Part shown: positions 1 to 8,486 of the stretch, in pieces
How the letters are laid out: each line of letters opens with the position of its first letter
Position numbering within the stretch: position 1 is the stretch's first letter
Source: Acidobacteriota bacterium
GTDB lineage: Bacteria; Acidobacteriota; Terriglobia; Acidiferrales; UBA7541
Assembly (NCBI GenBank): GCA_003224235.1
Contig: QHYU01000143.1
Location: 1 to 38,025 of the forward strand
Length of the DNA: 38,025 bases
Direction of reading: 5' to 3'
Program-made: the position numbers and the translations under genes
The notes under the pieces: generated by a model
Database searches by the model: none
What the model saw: the letters and a program-made list of their open reading frames with translations, nothing else
Told to the model about the DNA's origin: nothing

Positions 1-252
1 CCTCCGCCTGGGGTGGGTTGGCGCAGCGCATCCCTTTATTGGACAAGATCGTAGAGTACGATTTTCCAACTTCGCCGAAGTTGGCTTGGGAACTCCCCAC
101 TTGAGCCTGGAAACGCCAGCCAACAGGTACCATGCAGCGCGTTGTTACGTCAGAATCAGGGGTTCAACTTCGGAATCGGGGCTAAGACCTGTTGCGAAAT
201 GTTGGTTCGGAGACAGCGTCCAGCCCTGTCTCCATCACCCGTGTATGGTGCG
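1..252. other. Window-edge intergenic DNA, no gene recognised
   Basis: No convincing coding frame is seen. Two hairpins are present: CCAACTTC/GAAGTTGG with a 3-nt loop at 66-84, and GGAGACAG/CTGTCTCC with a 9-nt loop at 209-233. The second lies about 20 bp past the stop codon of the leftward ABC exporter pair. It could end that transcript, but no T-run follows it on either strand, so it is not called a terminator. Confidence 0.4.
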
Positions 253-1089
253 CTAGGTGAGCACCCGCCGCAGGAAACCGCGAATTCCAGCCCAAGTCAG
301 CACCACGGTCAGAAGCGCCAGCGCGCCAACCACGGCCCCTGTGGGCATGTGCGGGAGCTCGGGTGTGAGCGCCGCCCGCAGCCCTTCACTCATGTAGACC
401 AGAGGGTTCAGCAAGACAAGGATCTGCAGCCACCGTGCCGCCGCCAGATACGCCCAAGGGTAATAAACACAGCCCAGAAAAGTGGTCGGCACCACAATCA
501 CGGCGAAGATCAGGCCGATCTGGTTTGGTTTGAAAAGGGTTCCGATGGTCAGGCCCATTGCTCCCGATACGAAGCCACCAATCAGGACTACCAGCACCAG
601 TAACGGCCAGCTGCTGACGTGCACGTGCACAGGAGTGGCGGGGATGAAATAGACTAGCGGGAAAACCACCGCGGCCGCCAGCACGCTCTGAGCGGTACTG
701 AACACGATTTTCGCCAGGGCCACTCCGGAGACGGGCAACGGTGTCATCACCCGGTCTTCGATCTCACGAGTGGTGCCGAATTCAATGGCCAGTGGTAAGG
801 CCACGGTGGCGATTCCCTGGAACATGATGCTCACCGCCACCAGCCCGGGCAGCAGCACGGTAGCGAAGCTGATGCCCCGGCCCGCCGCAACCTCCTGTCC
901 GATTTTTGGGAACAAGTAGGTGAACACAAATACAAACAGCAAGGGGTTTATTAAAGTCCGCGCAGAAATAGCGAAAACCTGGCGCCGCAGCACGCGCGTG
1001 TCGCGCAGCAGCAGGCCGACGAAGGCGCGGAAGTAAATTTGGCCTCGGCCCTGCCGTGCCTCCAACCGCATTGCTGCCACGTCAGTCAC
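253..1089 (-). CDS. ABC-2 type transporter permease (DrrB/NodJ-like)
   Basis: Probable inner-membrane subunit of an ABC exporter, 278 aa. The sequence shows about six hydrophobic segments, beginning near residues 45-62 (LINPLLFVFVFTYLF) and ending near 247-267, with the internal layout of the ABC-2 membrane family: a hydrophilic N-terminus, then paired helices. The short EFGTTREIEDRVMTPLPVSG stretch after the second helix matches the conserved ABC-2 coupling region. The GTG start lies inside the end of the upstream ATPase gene (8-bp overlap), so translation is probably coupled and the two products form one exporter. An internal ATG six codons in is an alternative start. The substrate cannot be read from sequence; relatives export drugs, polysaccharides or lipids. 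Confidence 0.9.
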   Translation of the reverse strand: MTDVAAMRLEARQGRGQIYFRAFVGLLLRDTRVLRRQVFAISARTLINPLLFVFVFTYLFPKIGQEVAAGRGISFATVLLPGLVAVSIMFQGIATVALPLAIEFGTTREIEDRVMTPLPVSGVALAKIVFSTAQSVLAAAVVFPLVYFIPATPVHVHVSSWPLLVLVVLIGGFVSGAMGLTIGTLFKPNQIGLIFAVIVVPTTFLGCVYYPWAYLAAARWLQILVLLNPLVYMSEGLRAALTPELPHMPTGAVVGALALLTVVLTWAGIRGFLRRVLT

Positions 1090-2026
1090 GCAAGTTCCTC
1101 CCCGTCAAGAGGATGAAAACCGTTTCCAGACTTGGCTCGGTCATCGAAATGTCGCGTAGCTGGTAGCCCTGAGCGATTTCGAAAACCTTGGAGAGCAGTC
1201 CATCGCCGCCGCCAGCCAAGACGCGTACTCCCGATTGCGTGATTTCCACCGAGGTTACCGCCGGGATGCGGCCAAGCCCCTCGGCCAGGGACTGGCGAGC
1301 GCCATCCACGTGCAACTCCAGCACGCGCTGTGCGCCCGTGCGTTGCTTCAAATTGTTCGGGGTGTCGCAGACGAGTATTTTCCCGTGATCAATGATGGCT
1401 ACGCGGTCGCAAAGCTGGTCTGCCTCCTCCATGTTGTGTGTTGTCAGCAAAATCGTAGTCCCCCGGCGGCGCATGTCCCGCACCATTTCCCAAACCGCTA
1501 AGCGGCTCTGGGGATCAAGCCCGGCAGTGGGCTCATCCAAGAACAGCACGCTGGGATAGTGGGCGATGGCGCGCGCCAGTTGCAATCGTTGCGCCATGCC
1601 TCCGGAGAGTTCGTTCGGAAATGCCGTGGCACGTTCGCCCAGCCGGAACTCTGCCAGCAGCTCATCAGCACGGCGGCGTGCTCGCTGCCCATCGAAACCG
1701 AAATACCGGCAGTGAAAATAGAGGTTTTCCCAGGCAGAGCAGGCGCGGTCAAGCGTGTTGAATTGGGGAACTAACCCGATGGAGCGCCGGGCCAAAGGAG
1801 GGTCGGTTACCACATCGATGCGCCCGACAAAGGCTCGGCCCGAGGTAGGAAGCACGCGGGTCGTCCAGATGCCTACAGTGGTTGTTTTTCCCGCTCCGTT
1901 TGGGCCCAGCAACCCAAAAATTTCTCCGCTCGCAATCTCCAGGTCGATGCCGTCCAAAGCGCGGACTCTTTGCCGTCCGCCGTAGATCTTCACCAGTTGC
2001 TCGGTCCTGAGAACTGCGTCTTCCAT
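1082..2026 (-). CDS. ABC transporter ATP-binding protein (DrrA/NodI-like)
   Basis: Cytoplasmic ATPase of the exporter formed with the overlapping permease, 314 aa. All ABC motifs are visible: Walker A GPNGAGKT (41-48), Q-loop Gln88, signature LSGGM (140-144), Walker B LFLDEP (161-166) and switch His197 in TTHNMEEAD. A C-terminal domain of about 90 residues after position 220 is typical of the DrrA/NodI subfamily, where it contacts the permease or regulates it. The ATG start is preceded by only a weak GAGGA ribosome-binding sequence. Together with the permease it is a two-gene operon. The substrate is unknown. Confidence 0.93.
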   Translation of the reverse strand: MEDAVLRTEQLVKIYGGRQRVRALDGIDLEIASGEIFGLLGPNGAGKTTTVGIWTTRVLPTSGRAFVGRIDVVTDPPLARRSIGLVPQFNTLDRACSAWENLYFHCRYFGFDGQRARRRADELLAEFRLGERATAFPNELSGGMAQRLQLARAIAHYPSVLFLDEPTAGLDPQSRLAVWEMVRDMRRRGTTILLTTHNMEEADQLCDRVAIIDHGKILVCDTPNNLKQRTGAQRVLELHVDGARQSLAEGLGRIPAVTSVEITQSGVRVLAGGGDGLLSKVFEIAQGYQLRDISMTEPSLETVFILLTGRNLRD

Positions 2027-2171
2027 CAGAAGCTATCCTCACAGCTCAGGGGCACGAAGCGCCATCCGTCGCTGCTCATCATATCCAAAGATCGGATCAG
2101 TCAGCCTGAGGCACTATGAGCGGTCCCGGGCAGGCACCGATGGTTACCAGGGACCGGAGGGCGTTCGGACC

Positions 2172-2795
2172 TCACTCCTCGATGTAACCCAGTTTGACCA
2201 GCCGAGCACGGATCTTCTCCACCTCTTCGGCGGTATAAGCGGATGTCTCCGCTGGCTCGACCAGCGCTAGCTCCTCTAGCTTGGCGAGGACGCGCGCGGC
2301 GGAAGCGTTAGGCGACTCTTTATCCGTCTCTACGATCAGTTCGGGACGCAAAGGTGGCTCGTAAGGATCACCAATGCCGGTGAAATTGGGAATCTTTCCG
2401 GCCCGAGCCTGCTGATACAAGCCCTTGACGTCACGCTGGATGCAGGTCTCAAGGGAAGCATTGACGTACACCTCGACGAAATGCTCGATTGCAGCGCGAA
2501 CTTCGTCGCGGGCGGCGCGGTAAGGGGAGACCGCCGCGGCGATTGAAACGACACCATGCTTGCTCAGCAATTTGCACACGAACCCGATGCGACGAATGTT
2601 CTCATCGCGGTCTTCCTTGCTGAATCCGAGTCCCTTGCTCAGATGCGTGCGGACCACGTCGCCATCGAGCACCTCGACGGCCCGACCGCGCCGCTCCAGT
2701 TCTGGCGCCACCAGGCGAGCAAGGGTGGACTTGCCGGAACATGGAAGCCCGGTAAACCAGATGGTAAAACCGCAGTTTCTTCCAAATGTCTTCAT
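2172..2795 (-). CDS. cysC: Adenylyl-sulfate (APS) kinase
   Basis: Phosphorylates adenosine 5'-phosphosulfate (APS) to PAPS with ATP, the second step of sulfate activation in the cytoplasm. The 207-aa protein has the P-loop GLPCSGKST (16-24), the [10 protein letters not shown] segment (43-52) that binds APS, the SPYR loop at 90-93 matching the family SPFR/SPYR signature, and the late conserved block [19 protein letters not shown] (122-140). It is slightly longer than stand-alone CysC because of a charged C-terminal tail from about residue 185. It lies 48 bp after sat on the same strand, so the two form a sulfate-activation pair. In many bacteria the activities are fused; here they are separate. 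No clear Shine-Dalgarno sequence is seen. Confidence 0.95.
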   Translation of the reverse strand: MKTFGRNCGFTIWFTGLPCSGKSTLARLVAPELERRGRAVEVLDGDVVRTHLSKGLGFSKEDRDENIRRIGFVCKLLSKHGVVSIAAAVSPYRAARDEVRAAIEHFVEVYVNASLETCIQRDVKGLYQQARAGKIPNFTGIGDPYEPPLRPELIVETDKESPNASAARVLAKLEELALVEPAETSAYTAEEVEKIRARLVKLGYIEE

Positions 2796-2843
2796 ACTGT
2801 CTGGGACCGCGAAATCGGGAGATGGGCGAAGATTGTTCCGGAC

Positions 2844-4001
2844 CTACTTCCCCCGATACGCTTCGCGTAGAATTTCCGCCACCTCCGGCCTTGTGAACTC
2901 GACGGGGAGCTCCTGGCCGTTGCGGAGGAGTTCACGCACTTTGGTGCCACTCAGAATCAGCCGATCGCTCGGTCCGTGCGAACAAGTCTTCTCCGAAGCC
3001 ACCTGACCGCACCGCCTACAGTAAAAGGTGGCGTCGAAAAAGATGGGAGTTATACCGAGTTCAGCAGGGTCGAACTCCAGGAGTTTTTTCTTCGCGTCGT
3101 ATGGACCATAGAAATTGCCCACGCCGGCGTGGTCGCGTCCCACAATGAAATGTGTACAGCCATAGTTCTTGCGGGCGATGGCGTGGAAGATTGCCTCCCG
3201 CGGACCGGCATACCGCATGGCCGCCGGATAGAGGCTAAGCACGGCGCGATGGACGGGCAGGTAATTCCGCATCAGACTCAAGTAGCACCGGAGACGCACC
3301 TCGGCCGGTACGTCCTCCCCGCGGGTCTCACCCATCAGGGGATGCAGCAGCAACCCGTCCACGATTTCGAGCGCGCATCGCAGGATGTATTCATGGGCGC
3401 GGTGGACAGGGTTGCGCGTCTGGAAAGCGACGATCGTGCCCCACCCACGGTGCTCGAACAGGAAACGAGTCTCTTTTGGGTCTAAGGTGTGGTCGGCGAA
3501 AGGTCCGCGATCGATTCGGCGTAGAAGGTAAATGGGACCGGCAAGGCAGCGTTCCCCAAGGCTTTGGAGATAGCGCACGCCCGGGTGTTGCTCGCTGGTC
3601 GTCAGCAGCACGCAGCGTGCTTCGCGCTCGCGGTCATATTGGAACACTTCCTGCAGTTCCAACGTCGCGACCACCTGGCTCTGGGAGTCAGTCAAGGCCA
3701 CTTCTTCAGCCCGACCGATCTGCTTGACCTGGTCCTGGGTTACTGCGAGCGTGACAGGAATTGTCCATGGAAGGCCGCTAGCTAGGCGCTCATGAACCAG
3801 AATGCTTTCGTAGTCGCGCCGACCCATGAAGCCTTCGAGTGGCGAGAACGCCCCCACGGCAATTAGTTCCACGTCGGAGAGCTGGCGGGAATCTAGCGCC
3901 ACGCGAGGCAGCGTCTCTGCGCGGCCAAGCCACTTCTCGCGTGCCTCGCCTTCTAGGACACGGTTGACGAGCTTACCTCCGTGGGGTCGATTCGGGAACA
4001 C
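2844..4001 (-). CDS. sat: Sulfate adenylyltransferase (ATP sulfurylase)
   Basis: Makes APS and pyrophosphate from sulfate and ATP. The 385-aa protein carries the ATP/sulfate signature QTRNPVHRAHEY (194-205) and the second nucleotide loop GRDHAGVG (288-295), so it is the homohexamer/dimer Sat type, not the CysD/CysN type. Cys328, Cys331 and Cys340 with a nearby His342 resemble the zinc site of thermophile ATP sulfurylases; zinc binding here is inferred. The likely start is GTG, with the family-typical PHGGKLVNR shortly after it. It is the first gene of the pair with cysC. No reductive apr/dsr genes are seen, so an assimilatory role or PAPS supply is most likely. A transposase relic lies just upstream. 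Confidence 0.95.
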   Translation of the reverse strand: MFPNRPHGGKLVNRVLEGEAREKWLGRAETLPRVALDSRQLSDVELIAVGAFSPLEGFMGRRDYESILVHERLASGLPWTIPVTLAVTQDQVKQIGRAEEVALTDSQSQVVATLELQEVFQYDREREARCVLLTTSEQHPGVRYLQSLGERCLAGPIYLLRRIDRGPFADHTLDPKETRFLFEHRGWGTIVAFQTRNPVHRAHEYILRCALEIVDGLLLHPLMGETRGEDVPAEVRLRCYLSLMRNYLPVHRAVLSLYPAAMRYAGPREAIFHAIARKNYGCTHFIVGRDHAGVGNFYGPYDAKKKLLEFDPAELGITPIFFDATFYCRRCGQVASEKTCSHGPSDRLILSGTKVRELLRNGQELPVEFTRPEVAEILREAYRGK

Positions 4002-4117
4002 GCGCTAGGAATTCCGCAACTTCACATTCCACGCCGAGGGAGATGCAACTCTGGGCGACAAAGTCTACCACCTTCGGTAGGGCGGCACAACGGGACGTAT
4101 CGAGCCATCGAGCCACG

Positions 4118-4312
4118 CCCCAGACCCCTCTGCAGCGCGTGGCCTCCTTGCCGCAGGCTCATGTGGCCCGTGTGGCCGAGTTGCAAGGCTTGCGGGAGTC
4201 TCTGAATCCATTTGCGCTGGCGAAAGCCATCGATCAAAAGCTGGAGCACATCTACGAACTGGCCAACCGGTGGCTGAACCCCAAGGTGCTCCAGGGACTC
4301 CCGGCGACGGAG
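4118..4312 (+). pseudogene. Relic of a transposase C-terminus (integrase-core type)
   Basis: In one plus-strand frame this stretch reads TPQTPLQRV, then VARVAELQGLRESLNPFALA, then a helix with AIDQKLEHIYELANR. The spaced pattern TPxxRV...LxxLxxSLNPxxLxxxIxxKLxxI is what I recall as the tail following the catalytic core in several integrase-type transposases. No catalytic DDE core, start codon or inverted repeats are present upstream. The rest of the gap between sat and ndk (4002-4441) holds nothing else recognised. The open frame continues antisense into ndk only by chance. The call rests on motif memory, so it is moderate. Confidence 0.45.
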
Positions 4313-4441
4313 CGAACAAAATCGAGCCAGCCAAACGGCGGTGGAAAAGACGTCGATCATCCCGGCCAGGAGAGCGCATGTACCGGCGTTAGACTTTCAC
4401 CGATTGAAGGCAGAACAAGCGCGGATATTGCAAACCGAAGA

Positions 4442-4861
4442 CTAGAGCAACTCGGAAGCGGCAAAGAAGTAGCCAATTTCGAAGGCGGCTGTGTCGGGGG
4501 CGTCGGAGCCGTGCGTGCAATTGTTCTGGATGTCTGTGCCGAACTCCCGGCGGATGGTGCCTGGCGCGGCTTTGGCCGGATCGGTCGCGCCCATGGTGTC
4601 GCGCCAACGCGCGATGGCATTCTCCGCTTCAAGAACCATCACCACCACTTTACCTGAACTCATGAACGCGGTGAGCGGCGCGAAGAACGGTTTGCCGCGA
4701 TGGACGGCGTAAAACCCCTCAGCCTCGGCCTTCGTCAGCCGAAGCGACTTGATGGCGATGATTTGAAACCCAGCCTTGTGAATGCGCGCTAGGATTTCGC
4801 CCAGCAAACCACGACCTACGGCGTCTGGTTTTACAATTGCCAAAGTGCGTTCAATCGCCAC
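4442..4861 (-). CDS. ndk: Nucleoside diphosphate kinase
   Basis: Transfers the gamma phosphate between nucleoside tri- and diphosphates in the cytoplasm through a phospho-histidine. The 139-aa length is normal. TLAIVKPDAVGRGLLGEI (6-23) is the family N-terminus, and catalytic His117 sits in NNCTHGSDAPDTA, where the usual HGSDS is HGSDA. The GTG start is fixed by a good AAGGAG ribosome-binding site at 4868-4873, six nt upstream. It lies downstream of sucC-sucD on the same strand, separated by a pyrimidine/purine-biased repeat tract. Confidence 0.97.
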   Translation of the reverse strand: MAIERTLAIVKPDAVGRGLLGEILARIHKAGFQIIAIKSLRLTKAEAEGFYAVHRGKPFFAPLTAFMSSGKVVVMVLEAENAIARWRDTMGATDPAKAAPGTIRREFGTDIQNNCTHGSDAPDTAAFEIGYFFAASELL

Positions 4862-4907
4862 TCAATTCTCCTTACAAATTTTGCGGGCGCGCCTTCCGGT
4901 GCCACCG

Positions 4908-4960
4908 CTTCCTTCACTTCCTTTACCTCCTCTACCTCTTCTGCATCCTCTGCCTTTTGA
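4908..4960 (+). repeat. Degenerate CCTCTRC-type microrepeat tract between sucD and ndk
   Basis: A nearly pure pyrimidine tract on the plus strand built from imperfect 6-nt units of the type CCTCTG/CCTCTA with CTTC variants, for example TACCTCCTCTACCTCTTCTG. On the coding (minus) strand it is purine-rich. A similar tract in the opposite orientation lies on the other side of sucD (5864-5902). It codes for nothing recognisable. Confidence 0.7.
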
Positions 4961-4973
4961 CCACCGCCAATCC

Positions 4974-5858
4974 TTACTTCGCTGCAGCTTTGCCTAACGC
5001 CGTCGCCAGCGTCTGGCCGATTTCCGCCGGGCTCTGGACGCAGTGGATCCCTGTGGCTGCCATCGCCGCGTACTTCTCCTTTGCAGTGCCCTGGCCACCG
5101 CTGATGATGGCGCCAGCGTGGCCCATGCGGCGTCCCGGTGGCGCCGTCTGCCCGGCGATGAAGCCAACCACAGGTTTCCTGACGTGAGCTTGAATGAATT
5201 CGGCCGCCTTCTCTTCTGCGCTGCCCCCGATCTCTCCGATCATCACGATGGCGTGTGTCTCCGAGTCTTCGTGGAACATGCGAATCGCATCGAGAAACGT
5301 GGTGCCGATGATCGGGTCGCCGCCGATGCCCATGCAGGTGGATTGCCCGATGCCCAGGCGCGTCAACTGGTCCACCGCCTCGTAAGTGAGCGTACCGCTG
5401 CGGCTGACCACGCCGACGTGGCCCTGCTTGTGGATTCGCCCGGGCATAATCCCAATCTTGCATTTGCCCGGCGAGATGATGCCCGGGCAGTTCGGCCCGA
5501 TCAGGCGAGTCCGGCTGCCGCGCAGCGCCGCCGCCACCCGCACCATGTCCAACGTGGGGATGCCCTCCGTGATGCAAACGACCAGCGGCAGCCCGGCGTC
5601 GGCCGCCTCGAGGATGGCGTCGGCCGCGAATGGCGGCGGTACAAAGATCACCGAGGCATGTGCGCCGGTCTCCCGCACCGCTTCCGCCAACGTGTTGAAG
5701 ACCGGCACGTCGAGGTGTCTTGTGCCGCCTTTCCCTGGCGTAACGCCCGCGACAATCTTGGTGCCGTACTCGATCATCTGCTGCGCGTGAAAACTTCCCT
5801 CGCGCCCGGTGAGCCCTTGCACGACAACCCGTGTTGTCTCATCGATGAGTATGCTCAT
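4974..5858 (-). CDS. sucD: Succinyl-CoA synthetase alpha subunit
   Basis: Catalyses the CoA- and phosphohistidine-bearing half of succinyl-CoA synthetase in the TCA cycle; partner of SucC just upstream. The 294-aa protein starts at [15 protein letters not shown], the usual start for the family. An upstream in-frame start at 5927 would only add a low-complexity leucine/cysteine leader made from repeat DNA. The CoA-binding TGREGSFH and TPGKGG segments lie near residues 17-50, and the phosphorylated histidine is in [13 protein letters not shown] near residue 248. No Shine-Dalgarno sequence is present before the ATG: the leader is the pyrimidine-rich repeat (coding strand), so initiation may depend on coupling from sucC. 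Confidence 0.96.
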   Translation of the reverse strand: MSILIDETTRVVVQGLTGREGSFHAQQMIEYGTKIVAGVTPGKGGTRHLDVPVFNTLAEAVRETGAHASVIFVPPPFAADAILEAADAGLPLVVCITEGIPTLDMVRVAAALRGSRTRLIGPNCPGIISPGKCKIGIMPGRIHKQGHVGVVSRSGTLTYEAVDQLTRLGIGQSTCMGIGGDPIIGTTFLDAIRMFHEDSETHAIVMIGEIGGSAEEKAAEFIQAHVRKPVVGFIAGQTAPPGRRMGHAGAIISGGQGTAKEKYAAMAATGIHCVQSPAEIGQTLATALGKAAAK

Positions 5859-5863
5859 ATGAG

Positions 5864-5902
5864 TGAGGTAGAGGCAGTAGACGAGGCAGAGGAGGCAGAG
5901 GA
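5864..5902 (-). repeat. Degenerate CCTCTGC-type microrepeat tract between sucC and sucD
   Basis: A purine tract on the plus strand (GAGGCAGAGGAGGCAGAGG and variants), which makes the sucD leader on the minus strand pyrimidine-rich. It uses the same 6-nt unit as the tract at 4908-4960 but in inverted orientation. It occupies most of the 61-bp gap between sucC and sucD and leaves sucD without a visible ribosome-binding site. Confidence 0.7.
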
Positions 5903-5919
5903 ACCCTTTCCGCTCTCCA

Positions 5920-7083
5920 TCACGCACCTGCCAACTTCACAATCTTCTCCGCTCCATCTTTCATCCCGTCAGCAACCGCGAAGCCGAGTCCCGACTTCCG
6001 CAGGATTTCCTTACCTTGTTCGACGTTGGTGCCTTCCATGCGGACCACCACCGGCACCTTGAATTGCAGCTCCTGCGCTGCGGCCACCACGCCGGTGGCC
6101 AGAACGTCGCAGCGTAGGATGCCTCCAAAGATGTTGATAAAGACGCCGCGCACGGCGCGATCGCTCATCAGAATCTTAAAGGCGTTTTTCACCTGCTCGG
6201 CCGAAGCGCCGCCGCCGACGTCCAGAAAATTGGCCGGCGCGCCGCCAGCCAGTTTGATAATGTCCATCGTCGCCATCGCCAGCCCGGCACCGTTCACCAT
6301 GCAACCGACCGTGCCGTCGAGCTTGATATAGTTCAGGCCGTATTTTGAGGCTTCCACTTCGAGAGGGTCTTCCTCGTCCAGATCGCGCAATTCGCGCAGG
6401 TCCTTGTGGCGGTACAGCGCGTTATCGTCGAAGGTCATTTTGGCGTCGAGCGCAACCAGGCGGCCGTCGCCGGTCACCACACAGGGGTTGATCTCGGCGA
6501 GCGAACCATCGGACTCGATGAACGCGCGGTACAGTGCCTGGAGGAACGGCACCGCCAAGGCTGCGACTTCGGGCGTGAGGCCCAGACCGAATGCCAGCTT
6601 GCGGGCCTGGTAGGGTTGCAGGCCCACTGCGGGATGGATCGTCTCGCGCAGGATGGCTTCGGGGTGCTCTCGTGCCACCTCTTCGATTTCCATTCCGCCC
6701 GCAGCGCTGGCCATGAAGACCGGAGCTGCTGCGGCGCGGTCCACCAGAAGCCCCAAGTAGAGCTCGCGCTTGATATCGAGTCCTTCTTCGATCAGCAAAC
6801 GCTTGACGATGCGCCCGGCCGCGCCGGTTTGCGGCGTGACCAATTTCATGCCCAGCATCTTGCCGGCCAGTTCTGCGGCTTCGTCAGCCGAACGCGCCAG
6901 CTTCACCCCGCCGGCTTTGCCGCGCCCCCCGGCATGAATCTGTGCCTTCACCACGACCACCGGCGTACCCAAATTGTCCGCCACGACCCGCGCCTCTTCC
7001 TTGCTGAACGCCACTTCACCGCGAGGCGTCGGCACGCCATACCGCGCCAGAATGGCCTTGGCCTGATACTCGTGAATCTTCAT
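5920..7083 (-). CDS. sucC: Succinyl-CoA synthetase beta subunit (ADP/GDP-forming)
   Basis: Nucleotide-binding subunit of succinyl-CoA synthetase; with SucD it converts succinyl-CoA to succinate with substrate-level phosphorylation. The 387-aa length is standard. The N-terminal [18 protein letters not shown] and [17 protein letters not shown] (46-62) form the ATP-grasp domain. AEINPCVV and [12 protein letters not shown] are the metal- and nucleotide-binding part. [17 protein letters not shown] and FLDVGGGA followed by [11 protein letters not shown] are the C-terminal CoA-ligase domain and specificity loop. It is the first gene of the sucC-sucD(-ndk) group, and no strong ribosome-binding site is visible. 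Confidence 0.97.
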   Translation of the reverse strand: MKIHEYQAKAILARYGVPTPRGEVAFSKEEARVVADNLGTPVVVVKAQIHAGGRGKAGGVKLARSADEAAELAGKMLGMKLVTPQTGAAGRIVKRLLIEEGLDIKRELYLGLLVDRAAAAPVFMASAAGGMEIEEVAREHPEAILRETIHPAVGLQPYQARKLAFGLGLTPEVAALAVPFLQALYRAFIESDGSLAEINPCVVTGDGRLVALDAKMTFDDNALYRHKDLRELRDLDEEDPLEVEASKYGLNYIKLDGTVGCMVNGAGLAMATMDIIKLAGGAPANFLDVGGGASAEQVKNAFKILMSDRAVRGVFINIFGGILRCDVLATGVVAAAQELQFKVPVVVRMEGTNVEQGKEILRKSGLGFAVADGMKDGAEKIVKLAGA

Positions 7084-7301
7084 CGCGCAACCATCAGTGC
7101 TAGAATCTGCGTTCTGTTAAAACGCGGCAGTTTACTCTGAACGCTGGGCTCGAGCAAGGTGGACTGCGGCCAGAATCCCGGCGGCTCTTGCCCTGAGCGT
7201 AGGTAAAGGTTGCGGCAGCTTCGCGACCTGTGTCTTGCGATTCTCAAAGGGAACGCCGGGGCGATTCCGCATTCCACTAGGCACGTTGCAAGACAGACTC
7301 C

Positions 7302-8330
7302 ATGATCGCTGAAGCGACCAAAAAAGTCGAAGCCAGAGAAAACCTCAGCCGCTCGGAAGCCAATGCGGCCATGGAGGAGTTGCTCTCCGGCCGTGTGAGC
7401 GACTCGCAGATCGTCGCCTTGCTCGCTGCACTCCGCGCAAAGGGCGAGACCGTGGAGGAACTGGTCGGCTTTGCCACCGCCATGCGCCACCACGCGCAAC
7501 CCATCTTCGATTCTTCCCGCGCGCCTCAAGGAATGCTGGTGGACACCTGCGGCACCGGCGGCGACGCCAAAGGCACCTTCAACATCTCGACCGCTGCGGC
7601 GTTCGTGGTGGCCGGGGCGGGCGTGCGCGTGGCCAAGCACGGCAACCGCTCGTTCAGCTCGAAGTGCGGCTCGGCGGACGTGTTCGAAGCGCTCGGGGTG
7701 AACCTAGATACGCCGCCGCAGCGCATCGGCGCAGCGATTGAACAGGTCGGAATTGGTTTCTTGTTTGCTCCGGCGGTGCACACCGCGATGCGGCACGCCA
7801 CGGCTGCGCGGCGGCAACTGGGCGGTCGCACGGTGTTCAACCTGCTCGGCCCGCTGACCAATCCCGCCGGGGCTCGCGCGCAGGTGCTGGGCGTCTTCGC
7901 CGCCGCGCTAACAGAATTGCTTGCGGGCGCTCTCGCGGAACTGGGAGTCGAACGCGCGTTTGTCGTCCACGGCGCGGACGGCTTGGACGAGATCTCGCTG
8001 AGTGGCGAAACCTACCTCGCTGAGGTCCGGAACGCAACGGTGCGCAACTGCAAGGTCGCGCCTGAAGACTTTGGCCTGCGCCGCGCGCCAGTGGAGGCGC
8101 TGGCCGGTGGAGACGCCGCCACCAACGCCCAAATCATCTCGCGCATCCTCAACGGCGAGCCCGGCCCGCCCCGGGATATTGTTGTGGCAAACGCTGCGGC
8201 AGCCCTGGTGGCCGCTCGCCGCGCCACTGATTTCAACGAAGGCGTGCGCCTCGCCGCGCAGGCGATTGACTCCGGGGCCGCGCGCGCCAAGCTCGACCAG
8301 CTCATCGCATTCATGCGCGAAACCAAATAG
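7302..8330 (+). CDS. trpD: Anthranilate phosphoribosyltransferase
   Basis: Second step of tryptophan synthesis: joins anthranilate to PRPP. The 342-aa protein contains the PRPP-binding DTCGTGGD (81-88), NISTAAAFVVAGAG (94-107) and the anthranilate-binding KHGNRSFSSKCGSADV (112-127) motifs of the family. The C-terminal half begins with RRQLGGRTVFNLLGPLTNP. It stands alone on the plus strand, divergent from sucC and about 2.4 kb from trpG and trpE, so the trp genes here are not one operon. A REP-like palindrome follows the stop codon and may end or stabilise the transcript. Confidence 0.97.
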   Translation: MIAEATKKVEARENLSRSEANAAMEELLSGRVSDSQIVALLAALRAKGETVEELVGFATAMRHHAQPIFDSSRAPQGMLVDTCGTGGDAKGTFNISTAAAFVVAGAGVRVAKHGNRSFSSKCGSADVFEALGVNLDTPPQRIGAAIEQVGIGFLFAPAVHTAMRHATAARRQLGGRTVFNLLGPLTNPAGARAQVLGVFAAALTELLAGALAELGVERAFVVHGADGLDEISLSGETYLAEVRNATVRNCKVAPEDFGLRRAPVEALAGGDAATNAQIISRILNGEPGPPRDIVVANAAAALVAARRATDFNEGVRLAAQAIDSGAARAKLDQLIAFMRETK

Positions 8331-8338
8331 AAAAGCTT

Positions 8339-8367
8339 GTAGGGGCACGGCCTGCCGTGCCCGACAC
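8339..8367. repeat. REP-like palindrome after trpD
   Basis: GTAGGGGCACGG followed by CCTGCCGTGCCC forms a perfect 9-bp stem, GGGCACGGC/GCCGTGCCC at 8343-8351 and 8354-8362, nine bp past the trpD stop codon. A GTAGGGGCACGG head with a short palindrome is typical of dispersed REP-type elements in Acidobacteriota-like genomes (from memory). There is no T-run, so it is not a classical terminator. The adjoining DNA to 8486 also holds a TCTCACTCATC 11-mer at 8458-8468 that recurs at the fabZ-lpxA junction. Confidence 0.65.
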
Positions 8368-8486
8368 ATCCCTGCAGCCGCGACCCCAAATCTATAGAGA
8401 GCCTTCACTCGAGATTTTGTACCTACATCTTAATTAACCAAACGTCGCGGCAGCTTTTCTCACTCATCTCCCTTCTCTGGTTCTCA

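Noticed and set aside
4442-4861. HGSDA instead of HGSDS in Ndk as a possible loss of function
   Set aside because: The catalytic His and other conserved residues are intact; Ser to Ala at this place is a mild change.
5859-5927. N-terminal extension of sucD with a leucine/cysteine-rich leader
   Set aside because: It is translated repeat DNA; the family start is MSILIDETT at 5858.
5043-7140. Long plus-strand frames opposite sucD and sucC
   Set aside because: Shadow frames of two clearly identified genes; no family similarity.
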